Shown here: positions 52,403 through 59,654 of the stretch, one piece after another
How positions within the stretch are numbered: the first letter of the stretch is position 1
Layout of the letters: every line of letters starts with the position of its first letter
NCBI GenBank assembly: GCA_041393535.1
Contig: JAWKJY010000001.1
Span: forward strand, 1-64,000
DNA length: 64,000 nt
Source: JAWKJY01 sp041393535
Lineage (GTDB): Bacteria > Actinomycetota > Thermoleophilia > Gaiellales > Gaiellaceae
Direction: 5' to 3'
Notes under the pieces: model-generated
What the model saw: the letters and a program-made list of their open reading frames with translations, nothing else
What the model was told of the DNA's origin: nothing
Databases searched by the model: none
Position numbers and translations under genes: made by a program

Positions 52403-52975
52403 TCAGCGCGGCGTCCCGCCGAGCGCGCGCCAGGCGTGGGCGGCGGCGCGGGCGGGCCAGTCGCCGGGCAACGCGTCCGCGAGCGCGAGCGCGTAGAAGG
52501 AGCCCGTGAGCGACGCCACCGCCAGGTCGACGTCGCCGCCCGCCAGCTCGCCCGACGCGACCGCGCGCTCGAGCAGGGCGCGCAGGCGGGCGCGCCGCGG
52601 GGCGACGACGCGCGCCCGGTAGAGCTCGACCAGGCGGGGCTCGGTGCCGCGCTGCAGCATCGTGCCGACAAGCGAGAGGCCGTCGGGCCGGGTGACGCCG
52701 CGGCGGAACGCCTCGAGCTCGTCCACCAGGTCGGCGAACGGGTCGTCCGTGTCGGGGCGATCCTCGGCGCGCGAGAGGGCGGCGATCGCGGCGGTCGCGA
52801 GCTCCGGCTTGCCGGGCCAGCGGCGGTAGACGGCAGGCCTGGTCGTGCCGGCGTCCGCAGCGACGGCGGCCAGGGACAGGCCCTCGTAGCCGTGCTCGGC
52901 GAGGTGCCGGCGCGCCGCGTCGAGCACGCGCTCGTCGATCGAGGCGTCGCGCGGCCGGCCCGGGCGCTCGTGCAC
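52403..52975 (-). CDS. TetR/AcrR family transcriptional regulator
   Basis: A protein of 190 residues. N-terminal HTH: IDERVLDAARRHLAEHGYEG LSLAAVAADAGTTRPAVYRR WPGKPELATAAI. The C-terminal helical domain (LVDELEAFRRGVTRPDGLSL, ELAGGDVDLAVASLTGSFYA) matches the TetR_C family. GTG start 6 nt after TACGAT, no Shine-Dalgarno, so leaderless. A 21-bp palindrome lies between it and the divergent PfpI-like gene, which it presumably represses. Confidence 0.93.
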   Translation of the reverse strand: MHERPGRPRDASIDERVLDAARRHLAEHGYEGLSLAAVAADAGTTRPAVYRRWPGKPELATAAIAALSRAEDRPDTDDPFADLVDELEAFRRGVTRPDGLSLVGTMLQRGTEPRLVELYRARVVAPRRARLRALLERAVASGELAGGDVDLAVASLTGSFYALALADALPGDWPARAAAHAWRALGGTPR

Positions 52976-53001
52976 TGCGACATCGTAGGGCAGGGGAATA
53001 C

Positions 53002-53022
53002 AATACGATTCCGTAACGTATT
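53002..53022. promoter_or_regulatory. TetR-type operator palindrome
   Basis: AATACG-attccgtaa-CGTATT lies between the divergent TetR regulator and the DJ-1/PfpI-like gene, in a conspicuous AT-rich patch. It is the expected size and place for a TetR-family dimer site. Confidence 0.65.
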
Positions 53023-53054
53023 AGCCAACGCACCCGACCAGGAGGAAGCGCCCC

Positions 53055-53801
53055 ATGGCAGCGACCATCGACCTGCTCGACCCGTCGGCGCCCAAGCGCG
53101 TCGCGATGCTCGCCTCGAATCCGTCCACCTCCCCCGTGACCGGCTGGCCGGTCGGCTTCTGGTGGGCCGAGCTCGTCCACCCGTACTGGGAGTTCGCGGA
53201 GCGCGGCTACGAGGTGGACGTCTACAGCCCCGACGGCGGCGCGCTGGCGGCCGACTCGTGGTCCGACCCGCGCGACGAGTCCGGCTACTCCGCGCACGAC
53301 ATCCTCAGCCTGGGCTTCATCTCCTCGCCCCGTCATGCCGCCCTGGTCGAGCGGTCGCGGCCGCTGGCCGAGCTGGACGTCACGGCGTACGACGCGATCT
53401 TCCTCGTCGGCGGGCAGGCGCCGATGGTCACGTTCGTCGACGACGAGCGCGTGCACGGGATCGTCCGGGCGTTCCACGAGGCGGGCAAGGTGGCCGCGGT
53501 CGTCTGCCACGCCACGGCGGCGCTCCTGCGGACGACGCTCTCGGACGGGACGCTGCTCGTCGCCGGCAAGACGTGGACGGGCTTCGCGAACAGCGAGGAG
53601 GACTTCGCCGACGCGTTCGTCGGGCAGCGGATCCAGCCGTTCCGGATCGAGGACGAGGCGCGCGCGATCGAGGGGACGAACTTCGTCGTCAACGGCCGCT
53701 TCAAGCCGTTCGCGGTCCGCGACGGGATCCTCGTCACGGGCCAGCAGCAGTACTCCGGCGCCGCGGCGGCGCGTCTCGTGATCGAGGCGCTGGGGGTCTA
53801 G
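53055..53801 (+). CDS. Type 1 glutamine amidotransferase-like (DJ-1/PfpI) protein
   Basis: A protein of 248 residues. KRVAMLASNPSTSPVTGWPV, GFWWAELVHPYWEFAERGYE, DAIFLVGGQAPMVTFVDD, the nucleophile elbow AAVVCHATAALL with catalytic Cys at about 156, and VTGQQQYSGAAAARLVIEAL are typical of the Hsp31/glyoxalase-III-like DJ-1 clade; the acid Glu before the WW segment is retained. A protective role against reactive carbonyls is likely. AGGAGG upstream; divergent from the TetR gene and followed after 2 nt by a VOC gene. Confidence 0.92.
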   Translation: MAATIDLLDPSAPKRVAMLASNPSTSPVTGWPVGFWWAELVHPYWEFAERGYEVDVYSPDGGALAADSWSDPRDESGYSAHDILSLGFISSPRHAALVERSRPLAELDVTAYDAIFLVGGQAPMVTFVDDERVHGIVRAFHEAGKVAAVVCHATAALLRTTLSDGTLLVAGKTWTGFANSEEDFADAFVGQRIQPFRIEDEARAIEGTNFVVNGRFKPFAVRDGILVTGQQQYSGAAAARLVIEALGV

Positions 53802-53803
53802 GG

Positions 53804-54175
53804 GTGCCGATCGAGGGCATCCAGGCCGCGATCGTCCGGGTCTCGGACGTCGACGCGGCGATCCGCTTCCCCACCGAGGCCCTCGGGCTCGAGCTGGGCA
53901 GCGACTGGCCCTACGGCGACGGCCAGCGCTGGGTGACCGTCGGCCCGCCAGGCGGCGCGGGCGCGGCGATCGCCCTGGAGCCCGCGGCCGACGAGGCGTC
54001 GGTCGGCGGCTTCGCGGGCGTCGTCCTCGGCGCCGCCGACCCGCAGGCGACGGCGGCCGAGCTCGCCCGTCGTGGCGTCGAGTTCCCGCAGCCGGTCACG
54101 CGCCAGGCGTGGGGCGCGAGCATGGGCCTGCTCGCCGACCCGGACGGCAACGTGCTCGTCCTGCACGAGGCATGA
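53804..54175 (+). CDS. VOC (glyoxalase/bleomycin resistance) family protein
   Basis: A protein of 123 residues. GIQAAIVRVSDVDAAIRFPT, EALGLELGSDWPYGDGQRWV, GFAGVVLGAADPQATAAELA and GASMGLLADPDGNVLVLHEA form the paired beta-alpha-beta modules; the terminal D-PDGN-x5-HE motif supplies a metal ligand, while a conserved N-terminal His is not obvious. GTG start two nt after the DJ-1 gene stop, so co-transcribed. A role in aldehyde or electrophile handling under TetR control is inferred. Confidence 0.9.
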   Translation: MPIEGIQAAIVRVSDVDAAIRFPTEALGLELGSDWPYGDGQRWVTVGPPGGAGAAIALEPAADEASVGGFAGVVLGAADPQATAAELARRGVEFPQPVTRQAWGASMGLLADPDGNVLVLHEA

Positions 54176-54209
54176 GCAGGCTGCAGCGCAGGCCCGGGAG
54201 CGCCTAGCC

Positions 54210-55139
54210 GTGATCGTCAGGGAGCGCTTCGCGCCGCACCGCGTCGTCCCCTACGTCCGCGTCGACCGCGGGGTCGGCGCGGCGTCGGGGCTCGCGGCCT
54301 GGGTGCTCGTCGACGTCGCCGGCGCCGACTGGCTGGCGCTGCCGACGGTGCTCGCGACGGTGCTCGGCGTCGCCCTGTCGATCCTGCTCGGGTTCCGCGC
54401 GAACGCCGCGTACCAGCGCTGGTGGGACGCGGCGGGCATCTTCGCCCAGGCCGGGGGCGGCTGCCGGACGTTCGCGCGGAGCGTCGTCGCCCTGTGCGAG
54501 GGCAAGCGCGCGGCCGGCGTGGACGCGGCGGCGGTCGACGCATGGGAGCGCGAGGCCGTGCTGCGCCAGATCGCCTGGCTGCACGCGCTGCGCGGCGAGG
54601 CACGCGGGCGCGACGAGCGGGAGCGCCTCGCGCAGTACCTGCCGGAGGCGGAGCGCGCGCGGGTGCGAGCGGCCGACTCGGCGACCACGCAGCTGCTCGG
54701 GCTGCAGAGCGAGGGGATCGTCCGGGCGTACGGCCAGGGGGTGCTGGTGGGGCTCGACTCGTTCCAGCTCGACCAGGCGCTCGCGGGGCTCGCCCAGCAG
54801 CAGGCCCTCGCGGAGCGGCTCGCCCAGATCCCGATCCCGCGCCAGTACGCGGTCTTCGCGCGCTTCTTCACCCTGCTCTACGCCGTGGTCTTCCCGTTCA
54901 CGATCGTCGGCTCGCTCCCCGTCCACGCCTGGCTGGCGGTGCCGGCCGCGCTCGTCGTCGCGCTCGTGTTCGGGCTGGTCGAGCGGACCGCCTGGGTGAA
55001 CGAGACGCCGTTCGCGGGGCGGATCACGGACGTCCCGCTCGACGCGGTCTGCACCGTCGTCGAGCGCGACCTGCTCGAGCTGCTGCGCGAGCCGGTGCGA
55101 CCGCCCCGGCCGGCGCCGGTCGACGGCTGCCTCTGGTGA
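54210..55139 (+). CDS. Bestrophin-like (UPF0187) membrane protein
   Basis: A protein of about 309 residues. RERFAPHRVVPYVRVDRGV, membrane segments near 24-60 (GLAAWVLVDVAG, LPTVLATVLGVALSILLGF), the bestrophin hallmark RANAAYQRWWDAAGIF, and C-terminal segments FFTLLYAVVFPFTIVGSL and AWLAVPAALVVALVFGLVER followed by FAGRITDVPLDAV. Bacterial homologues are pentameric ion channels. The GTG start is approximate; no strong Shine-Dalgarno. The gene lies 34 nt downstream of the VOC gene. Confidence 0.88.
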   Translation: MIVRERFAPHRVVPYVRVDRGVGAASGLAAWVLVDVAGADWLALPTVLATVLGVALSILLGFRANAAYQRWWDAAGIFAQAGGGCRTFARSVVALCEGKRAAGVDAAAVDAWEREAVLRQIAWLHALRGEARGRDERERLAQYLPEAERARVRAADSATTQLLGLQSEGIVRAYGQGVLVGLDSFQLDQALAGLAQQQALAERLAQIPIPRQYAVFARFFTLLYAVVFPFTIVGSLPVHAWLAVPAALVVALVFGLVERTAWVNETPFAGRITDVPLDAVCTVVERDLLELLREPVRPPRPAPVDGCLW

Positions 55140-55211
55140 GCGGCCGCTCGCGCACGCCCGAGGCCGACTAGCCTGTCCAGGGCACGGCCACGAGCGAGGA
55201 GGCGGACGGAG

Positions 55212-56159
55212 ATGGACGCAAGCGCGGGGACGACACTCGAGCTCGAGCGCGGGAAGGTCGGCTCGCTGCCCGGCGGCGCTGCCTGGATCGAGGGGGCCGT
55301 CGTGCCGATCGAGGAGGCGCGCATCCCGATCACCGACACGGGCTTCTCCCGCTCCGACCTGACGTACGACGTCGTCGGCGTCTGGAAGGGGGCGTTCTTC
55401 CGGCTGGAGGAGCACCTCGATCGCTTCGAGCGCGGCTGCGGCCTGCTGCGGCTGCAGCTCCCGTACTCCCGCGACGAGCTGGCCGCGATCCTGCACGAGC
55501 TCGTCCGGGTGACCGGGCTGCGCGAGGCGTACGTCGACGTGATCTGCACGCGCGGCACGCCGCCGCCCGGCAGCCGTGACCCGCGGACGTTCCGGAACCG
55601 CTTCTACGCGTACGTGATCCCGTACGTCTGGCTGCTGCCCTGGGACCAGCGCGACGAGGGAATGGACGCCGTGATCGCGCGCACGACCGAGCGGATCTCG
55701 CCGCGCGCGGTCGACCCGACGGTGAAGAACTTCCACTGGGGCGACCTGACGAAGGGCCTGTACGAGGCGTACGACCGGGGCGCCCGCTTCCCGCTCCTGC
55801 TGAACGCCGAGGGCCACGTGACGGAGGGCCCCGGCTACAACGTGTTCGGCCTCGTCGACGGCCGCTTGCTGACGCCCGTCGGCGGGGTGCTGCAGGGGAT
55901 CACCCGGCGCACGGTGCTCGACCTGGCCGAGCGGGAGGGGATCGGCTTCGACGTGCGAGAGGTGACCGAGGCCGAGCTGTGGCAGGCCGCCGAGCTGTTC
56001 GCCACGTCGACCGCCGGCGGCGTGATGGCGATCACGAGCCTCGACGGGAAGCCGGTCGGCGACGGTCGCCCCGGTCCCGTGACGACGCGCCTCCGCGATC
56101 TCTACTGGGCCGCCCACGAGGGCCCCGAGTGGACGACCCCGGTCGACTACTCGGAGTAG
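55212..56159 (+). CDS. Class IV aminotransferase (BCAT/D-amino acid type)
   Basis: A 315-residue fold-type IV PLP enzyme. IEGAVVPIEEARIPITDTGFSRSD, RLEEHLDRFERGCGLLRL, TVKNFHWGDLTKGLYEAYDR with the PLP Lys region, GHVTEGPGYNVFGLVDGRLL, PVGGVLQGITRRTVLDLAER and ATSTAGGVMAITSLDGKPVG are in family order. The (R)-amine/branched-chain subgroup cannot be separated from sequence alone. AGGAGGCGGACGGAG before the ATG; TAGCCT at about 55169 may be the -10 of its own promoter. Confidence 0.92.
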   Translation: MDASAGTTLELERGKVGSLPGGAAWIEGAVVPIEEARIPITDTGFSRSDLTYDVVGVWKGAFFRLEEHLDRFERGCGLLRLQLPYSRDELAAILHELVRVTGLREAYVDVICTRGTPPPGSRDPRTFRNRFYAYVIPYVWLLPWDQRDEGMDAVIARTTERISPRAVDPTVKNFHWGDLTKGLYEAYDRGARFPLLLNAEGHVTEGPGYNVFGLVDGRLLTPVGGVLQGITRRTVLDLAEREGIGFDVREVTEAELWQAAELFATSTAGGVMAITSLDGKPVGDGRPGPVTTRLRDLYWAAHEGPEWTTPVDYSE

Positions 56160-56163
56160 GCGC

Positions 56164-56856
56164 TCACCAGCCGAGGTGGTAGCTGGTCGGGCCCCCGGGG
56201 CCCGGCCGGCACTGCCAGCGCGACCAGGAGCGGCCGGCCGCGCGGAACATCCGGTAGCCGGAGCGGGCCTGCTCGAGGTTCGTCGCACGGGCGGCCGTGC
56301 CGCTGTCGCGCGAGCGATAGGGGCCGACGCCGTACTGCGCGCGCTCGGAGCTGCCGAGCTGCAGCAGGCCGACGTACTGCCCGGAACGCGTCCGCGGGTC
56401 CCAGCGCGACTCGCACCACGCCACGCGGATCGCCTGCCGCTCGGCGCTCGTGGCGTATGCGTGGCGGCCGTCGCCCCGGCCCGAGAAGACCACGCGCAGC
56501 GCGAGCAGCGGCTGCCGGTTCGCCCGCCGCACGAGCCGCTCCGTCGCGTCGCAGCGTCCTGCCCAGCGCGCCGCGGTCGTCGCCCAGACCCGCTCGGGCA
56601 TCCGGAGGCGTCGCCAGCCCAGCTCGCCGCGCGCCGCATTGACGCAGCGCCACGCGCGCAGGACGTCGCGGGCGTGCCGCTCGGCCGCGGTCGCCTGGCG
56701 CGAGAGGGAGGCGCCGGTCGGCGGCGTCGCCGCCGCGGCGTGCGGGGGCGCGACGGCCAGGCCGATCGCGAGCGCGCCGAGCGCGCCCGCCGAGCGCAGG
56801 CGACGGGGAAGGGCTCGCGCGCCAGCGCGAGCGGAGGTGTCCGCAAGAGGCCGCAT
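56164..56856 (-). CDS. Secreted lysozyme-like/transglycosylase-like protein
   Basis: A protein of about 230 residues starting MRPLADTSARAG. Signal peptide: RRLRSAGALGALAIGLAVAP then AAAA. A helical N-terminal half with Cys (LRAWRCVNAARGELGWRRL) is followed by a lysozyme-like domain: AIRVAWCESRWDPRTRSGQY with the candidate catalytic Glu, VGLLQLGSSERAQYGVG, ATNLEQARSGYRMFRAAG and SWSRWQC. It probably cleaves peptidoglycan outside the cell. The frame extends further upstream but without a signal sequence. Confidence 0.82.
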   Translation of the reverse strand: MRPLADTSARAGARALPRRLRSAGALGALAIGLAVAPPHAAAATPPTGASLSRQATAAERHARDVLRAWRCVNAARGELGWRRLRMPERVWATTAARWAGRCDATERLVRRANRQPLLALRVVFSGRGDGRHAYATSAERQAIRVAWCESRWDPRTRSGQYVGLLQLGSSERAQYGVGPYRSRDSGTAARATNLEQARSGYRMFRAAGRSWSRWQCRPGPGGPTSYHLGW

Positions 56857-57071
56857 GATCCTCGCGCGGCCGGGTTGCTGGGCGCGGCCACGCCTGGACA
56901 GGATGCCCGACGGGTGCCGGGTCGAAACGTCCCACCCGTTCGGACGGGGCCGTCCACGACGGCGCGCCGCCGGACGCTCTGCCACTCTGTGGACAGGCCT
57001 CGTCAGGCCGGGGGACGCCGCGGCGCGTCACGCGGGGCCGGTCTGCCCACGTCGTCCAGCAAGGAGACCCG

Positions 57072-58115
57072 ATGACCCCGAGAACCTGCGGCCGCCGTCC
57101 CGTCCTGCTCGCCGGGCTGCTGCTGGGCCTGCTCGCCGCCGCCCTCATTGGCACGAGCGCGGCCTCGGCCGCCGCCAACTTCACGTGGAAGGCGAAGGGC
57201 GCCGTCCCGCAGATGGGGCGCATCGGCTCCGCGGACGCCGTCGCCTGCCCGTCTGCGTCGCTCTGCGTCATCGGCGGCGCCAACGGCGTCGCGGTGACGA
57301 CCTCGATCCAGGCCAACGGCAAGGCCTGGAAGTACGCGAAGATCGCCGTCACGGACAGCCTCGGCCAGGCCTACATCACCGACGTGTCCTGCCCGGTCCC
57401 GGGCCTGTGCGTCGCCGTCGACGACCACAGCAACGTCTACACGTCGACGAGCCCGGCGGGCGGCGTCGGCGCGTGGGTGCAGGGGCAGCTCCCGTCCGGC
57501 ACGTACGTCGGGATCCGGGCGCTCTCGTGCGCCACGGCGACCCTCTGCGGCGCGATCGACGTCGCCGGCAACGGCCTCACCACCGTGAACCCGCAGAGCT
57601 CCTGGACGGCCACGCAGATCGTCCCCGACCTGAACTCGTCGCTCTACGAGATGAGCTGCGTCGTCTCGTTCTGCGCAGCCGTGCAGTCGGACGACAGGGT
57701 CTACTTCACGACCGCACCCGAGGCGCAGCCGGCGACGTGGCAGTCGGTCGCGCTCGGCGGCAGGAAGAGCCTCGCCACCGTCGCCTGCAGCTCGCCGAGG
57801 CTCTGCATCGCGGCGGAGTTCTTCAACAGCGCCCTGCTCGTCTCGACCAACCCGACGGGGAGCAAGGCCGCGTGGAAGAAGGTCGCCGTCAAGGGGATGG
57901 GCGCCGTGGCGCACCTGCACTGCGAGCCGGGGAACCTCTGCTTCGCGCTCGCCAACACCACGGTCTACTGGTCGACGAACCCGACGAAGGCCTCCTCCTG
58001 GAAGGCGTCGAGCCTGCCCGGCTCGCGCGTCATCCTGAGCGACCTCTCGTGCGCGACGCCGCGGCGATGCGTCGCGATCGACGTCGACGGCAAGGTCTGG
58101 GTCGGCACGCGCTGA
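57072..58115 (+). CDS. Secreted protein with seven Cys-pair repeats (propeller-like)
   Basis: A protein of 347 residues. Signal peptide LLAGLLLGLLAAALIGTSAA at about 14-33. Seven repeats of about 40-45 residues share (L/V)SCxxxxxCxAxD: ACPSASLCVIGG, SCPVPGLCVAVD, SCATATLCGAID, SCVVSFCAAVQ, ACSSPRLCIAAE, HCEPGNLCFALA and SCATPRRCVAID, each followed by a G.VY.STNP-W strand. This fits a seven-bladed beta-propeller with one disulfide per blade. No catalytic residues are recognised; extracellular binding is inferred. AAGGAG precedes the ATG. Confidence 0.8.
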   Translation: MTPRTCGRRPVLLAGLLLGLLAAALIGTSAASAAANFTWKAKGAVPQMGRIGSADAVACPSASLCVIGGANGVAVTTSIQANGKAWKYAKIAVTDSLGQAYITDVSCPVPGLCVAVDDHSNVYTSTSPAGGVGAWVQGQLPSGTYVGIRALSCATATLCGAIDVAGNGLTTVNPQSSWTATQIVPDLNSSLYEMSCVVSFCAAVQSDDRVYFTTAPEAQPATWQSVALGGRKSLATVACSSPRLCIAAEFFNSALLVSTNPTGSKAAWKKVAVKGMGAVAHLHCEPGNLCFALANTTVYWSTNPTKASSWKASSLPGSRVILSDLSCATPRRCVAIDVDGKVWVGTR

Positions 58116-58130
58116 CCCGGTCGGCCGGGC

Positions 58131-58160
58131 GGCCGCCGCGCCCCGCGCGGCGCGGCGGCC
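58131..58160. terminator. Perfect 12-bp hairpin between convergent genes
   Basis: GGCCGCCGCGCC / GGCGCGGCGGCC with a 6-nt loop sits in the 52-nt gap between the propeller-like protein gene and the convergent monooxygenase gene. Bidirectional termination is likely although there is no T tract. Confidence 0.55.
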
Positions 58161-58167
58161 GCGGCCC

Positions 58168-59526
58168 CTACGCCCAGTCGCCGCGCGCGGCGCGCGGCAG
58201 GCCCAGGTTCTCGCGCAGCGTCGTCCCGCGGTACGCCTTCTGGTGCAGCCCGCGGCGCTGCAGCTCCGGGACGACGAGCCGGACGAAGTCCTCGTACGCA
58301 CCGGGCACGTGGGTCGCCGCGAGCACGAACCCGTCGCAGGCCGGCCGGGTGAACCACTCCTCGAGGCCGTCCGCCACGTCCGAGGGCGAGCCGATGAACG
58401 TCGCCATCTCGCGCACGGTGCCGCGGGCGCTGAACTCGATGAAGTCGTTCGTCGTCGGGTTCGCCTTGCCGCTCAGCTTGATCACGCGGTCGGCGTAGGC
58501 CCGGATGCCGCCGATCGAGGCGAGCTCGTCGTCCGTGAACGGCTCGTCGAGGCCGCGCTGGGCGAAGTCGTAGTTCAGGACCTCCGAGAGCAGCGCGAGC
58601 GCGTCGATCGGCTTGCGCAGGCTGTCGATGTAGGCGGCCTTCTCCTCGGCCTCGGTGCGCGTCTCGCCGACGATGCAGTACGCGGCGGGCGCGACCACGA
58701 CGCCGTCCGGATCGCGGCCGGCGCGGACGACCTCCTCCTTGATCGCCGCGTAGGTCGTGGCGCCGAAGTCGACGTTGGGGGAGATGACGAAGACCAGCTC
58801 GCCCCAGCGGGCGGCGAACGCGCGCCCGCGGCCGCTCTGGCCCGCCTGGATGATCACGGGGCGGCCCTGCGGCGACGGCGGCACGGTGAACGGGCCGCGC
58901 GAGCGGAACCACGACCCCTCGTGCGCGAGCCGGTGCACCTTCTCCGGGTGCGCGAACAGCCCGCTCTCGCCGTCGACGACGAGGGCGTCGTCCTCCCAGG
59001 TGTCCCAGTGGCCGAGCACGACCTGCATGAACTCGTCCGCCCGGTCGTAGCGGGCGTCGTGCTCGAGGTGGACGTCGCGGCTGAAGTTGGCCGCCTCGGA
59101 GTCGTTGATCGACGTGACGACGTTCCAGGCGGCGCGCCCGCCGGTCATGTGGTCGAGCGTCGAGAACACGCGCGCGACGTGGAAGGGCTCGAAGTAGGTG
59201 GTCGAGTACGTTCCGCCGAGGCCGAGGTGGCGGGTCGCGAGGCCCATCGCCGTCAGCAGCGGGACGATGTCGAGCTTGACGACGCGGATGCCGTTGCGGA
59301 CCGACTCGACGAAGTCGTCGGCGTAGCGGTCGGGCATCGCGAGCCGGTCGTCGAAGAAGGCGACGTGAAAGCAGCCCGCCTCGAGCGTGCGCGCGATCCG
59401 CTGGTAGTACTCGGGCGAGAGGAAGTCGTGGGCGGCCTCGCGGTGGCGCCACGAGGCGGGGTAGTTGGAGCAGTTCTGGGCCTGCAGGAAGCCCACGAGC
59501 GTCATCTGCCGCGCGGTCGTCGTCAT
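58168..59526 (-). CDS. NtaA/DmoA family FMN-dependent monooxygenase (LLM class)
   Basis: A 452-residue protein beginning MTTTARQMTLVGFLQAQNCS. NYPASWRH, GCFHVAFFDDRLAMPDRY, GLGGTYSTTYFEPFHVARVF, STLDHMTGGRAAWNVVTSIN, RPVIIQAGQSGRGRAFAARW and FIGSPSDVADGLEEWFTRPA are typical for nitrilotriacetate/dimethylsulfide/long-chain alkane monooxygenases. It uses reduced FMN from a separate reductase and O2; sulfur or nitrogen organics are plausible substrates. Normal length and intact. Confidence 0.93.
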   Translation of the reverse strand: MTTTARQMTLVGFLQAQNCSNYPASWRHREAAHDFLSPEYYQRIARTLEAGCFHVAFFDDRLAMPDRYADDFVESVRNGIRVVKLDIVPLLTAMGLATRHLGLGGTYSTTYFEPFHVARVFSTLDHMTGGRAAWNVVTSINDSEAANFSRDVHLEHDARYDRADEFMQVVLGHWDTWEDDALVVDGESGLFAHPEKVHRLAHEGSWFRSRGPFTVPPSPQGRPVIIQAGQSGRGRAFAARWGELVFVISPNVDFGATTYAAIKEEVVRAGRDPDGVVVAPAAYCIVGETRTEAEEKAAYIDSLRKPIDALALLSEVLNYDFAQRGLDEPFTDDELASIGGIRAYADRVIKLSGKANPTTNDFIEFSARGTVREMATFIGSPSDVADGLEEWFTRPACDGFVLAATHVPGAYEDFVRLVVPELQRRGLHQKAYRGTTLRENLGLPRAARGDWA

Positions 59527-59654
59527 CGGGTCCCTTCTCGTCGCCGTGGTGCCCTGCAAGCCTAGTGCGCCGCGAGCGGGCCGCCCTGTCCGACCAGCTG
59601 GTCCCGATGACGACAGGCGGCCCCGCTACCCTCGATGGCGGCGCCGCCGACCGG

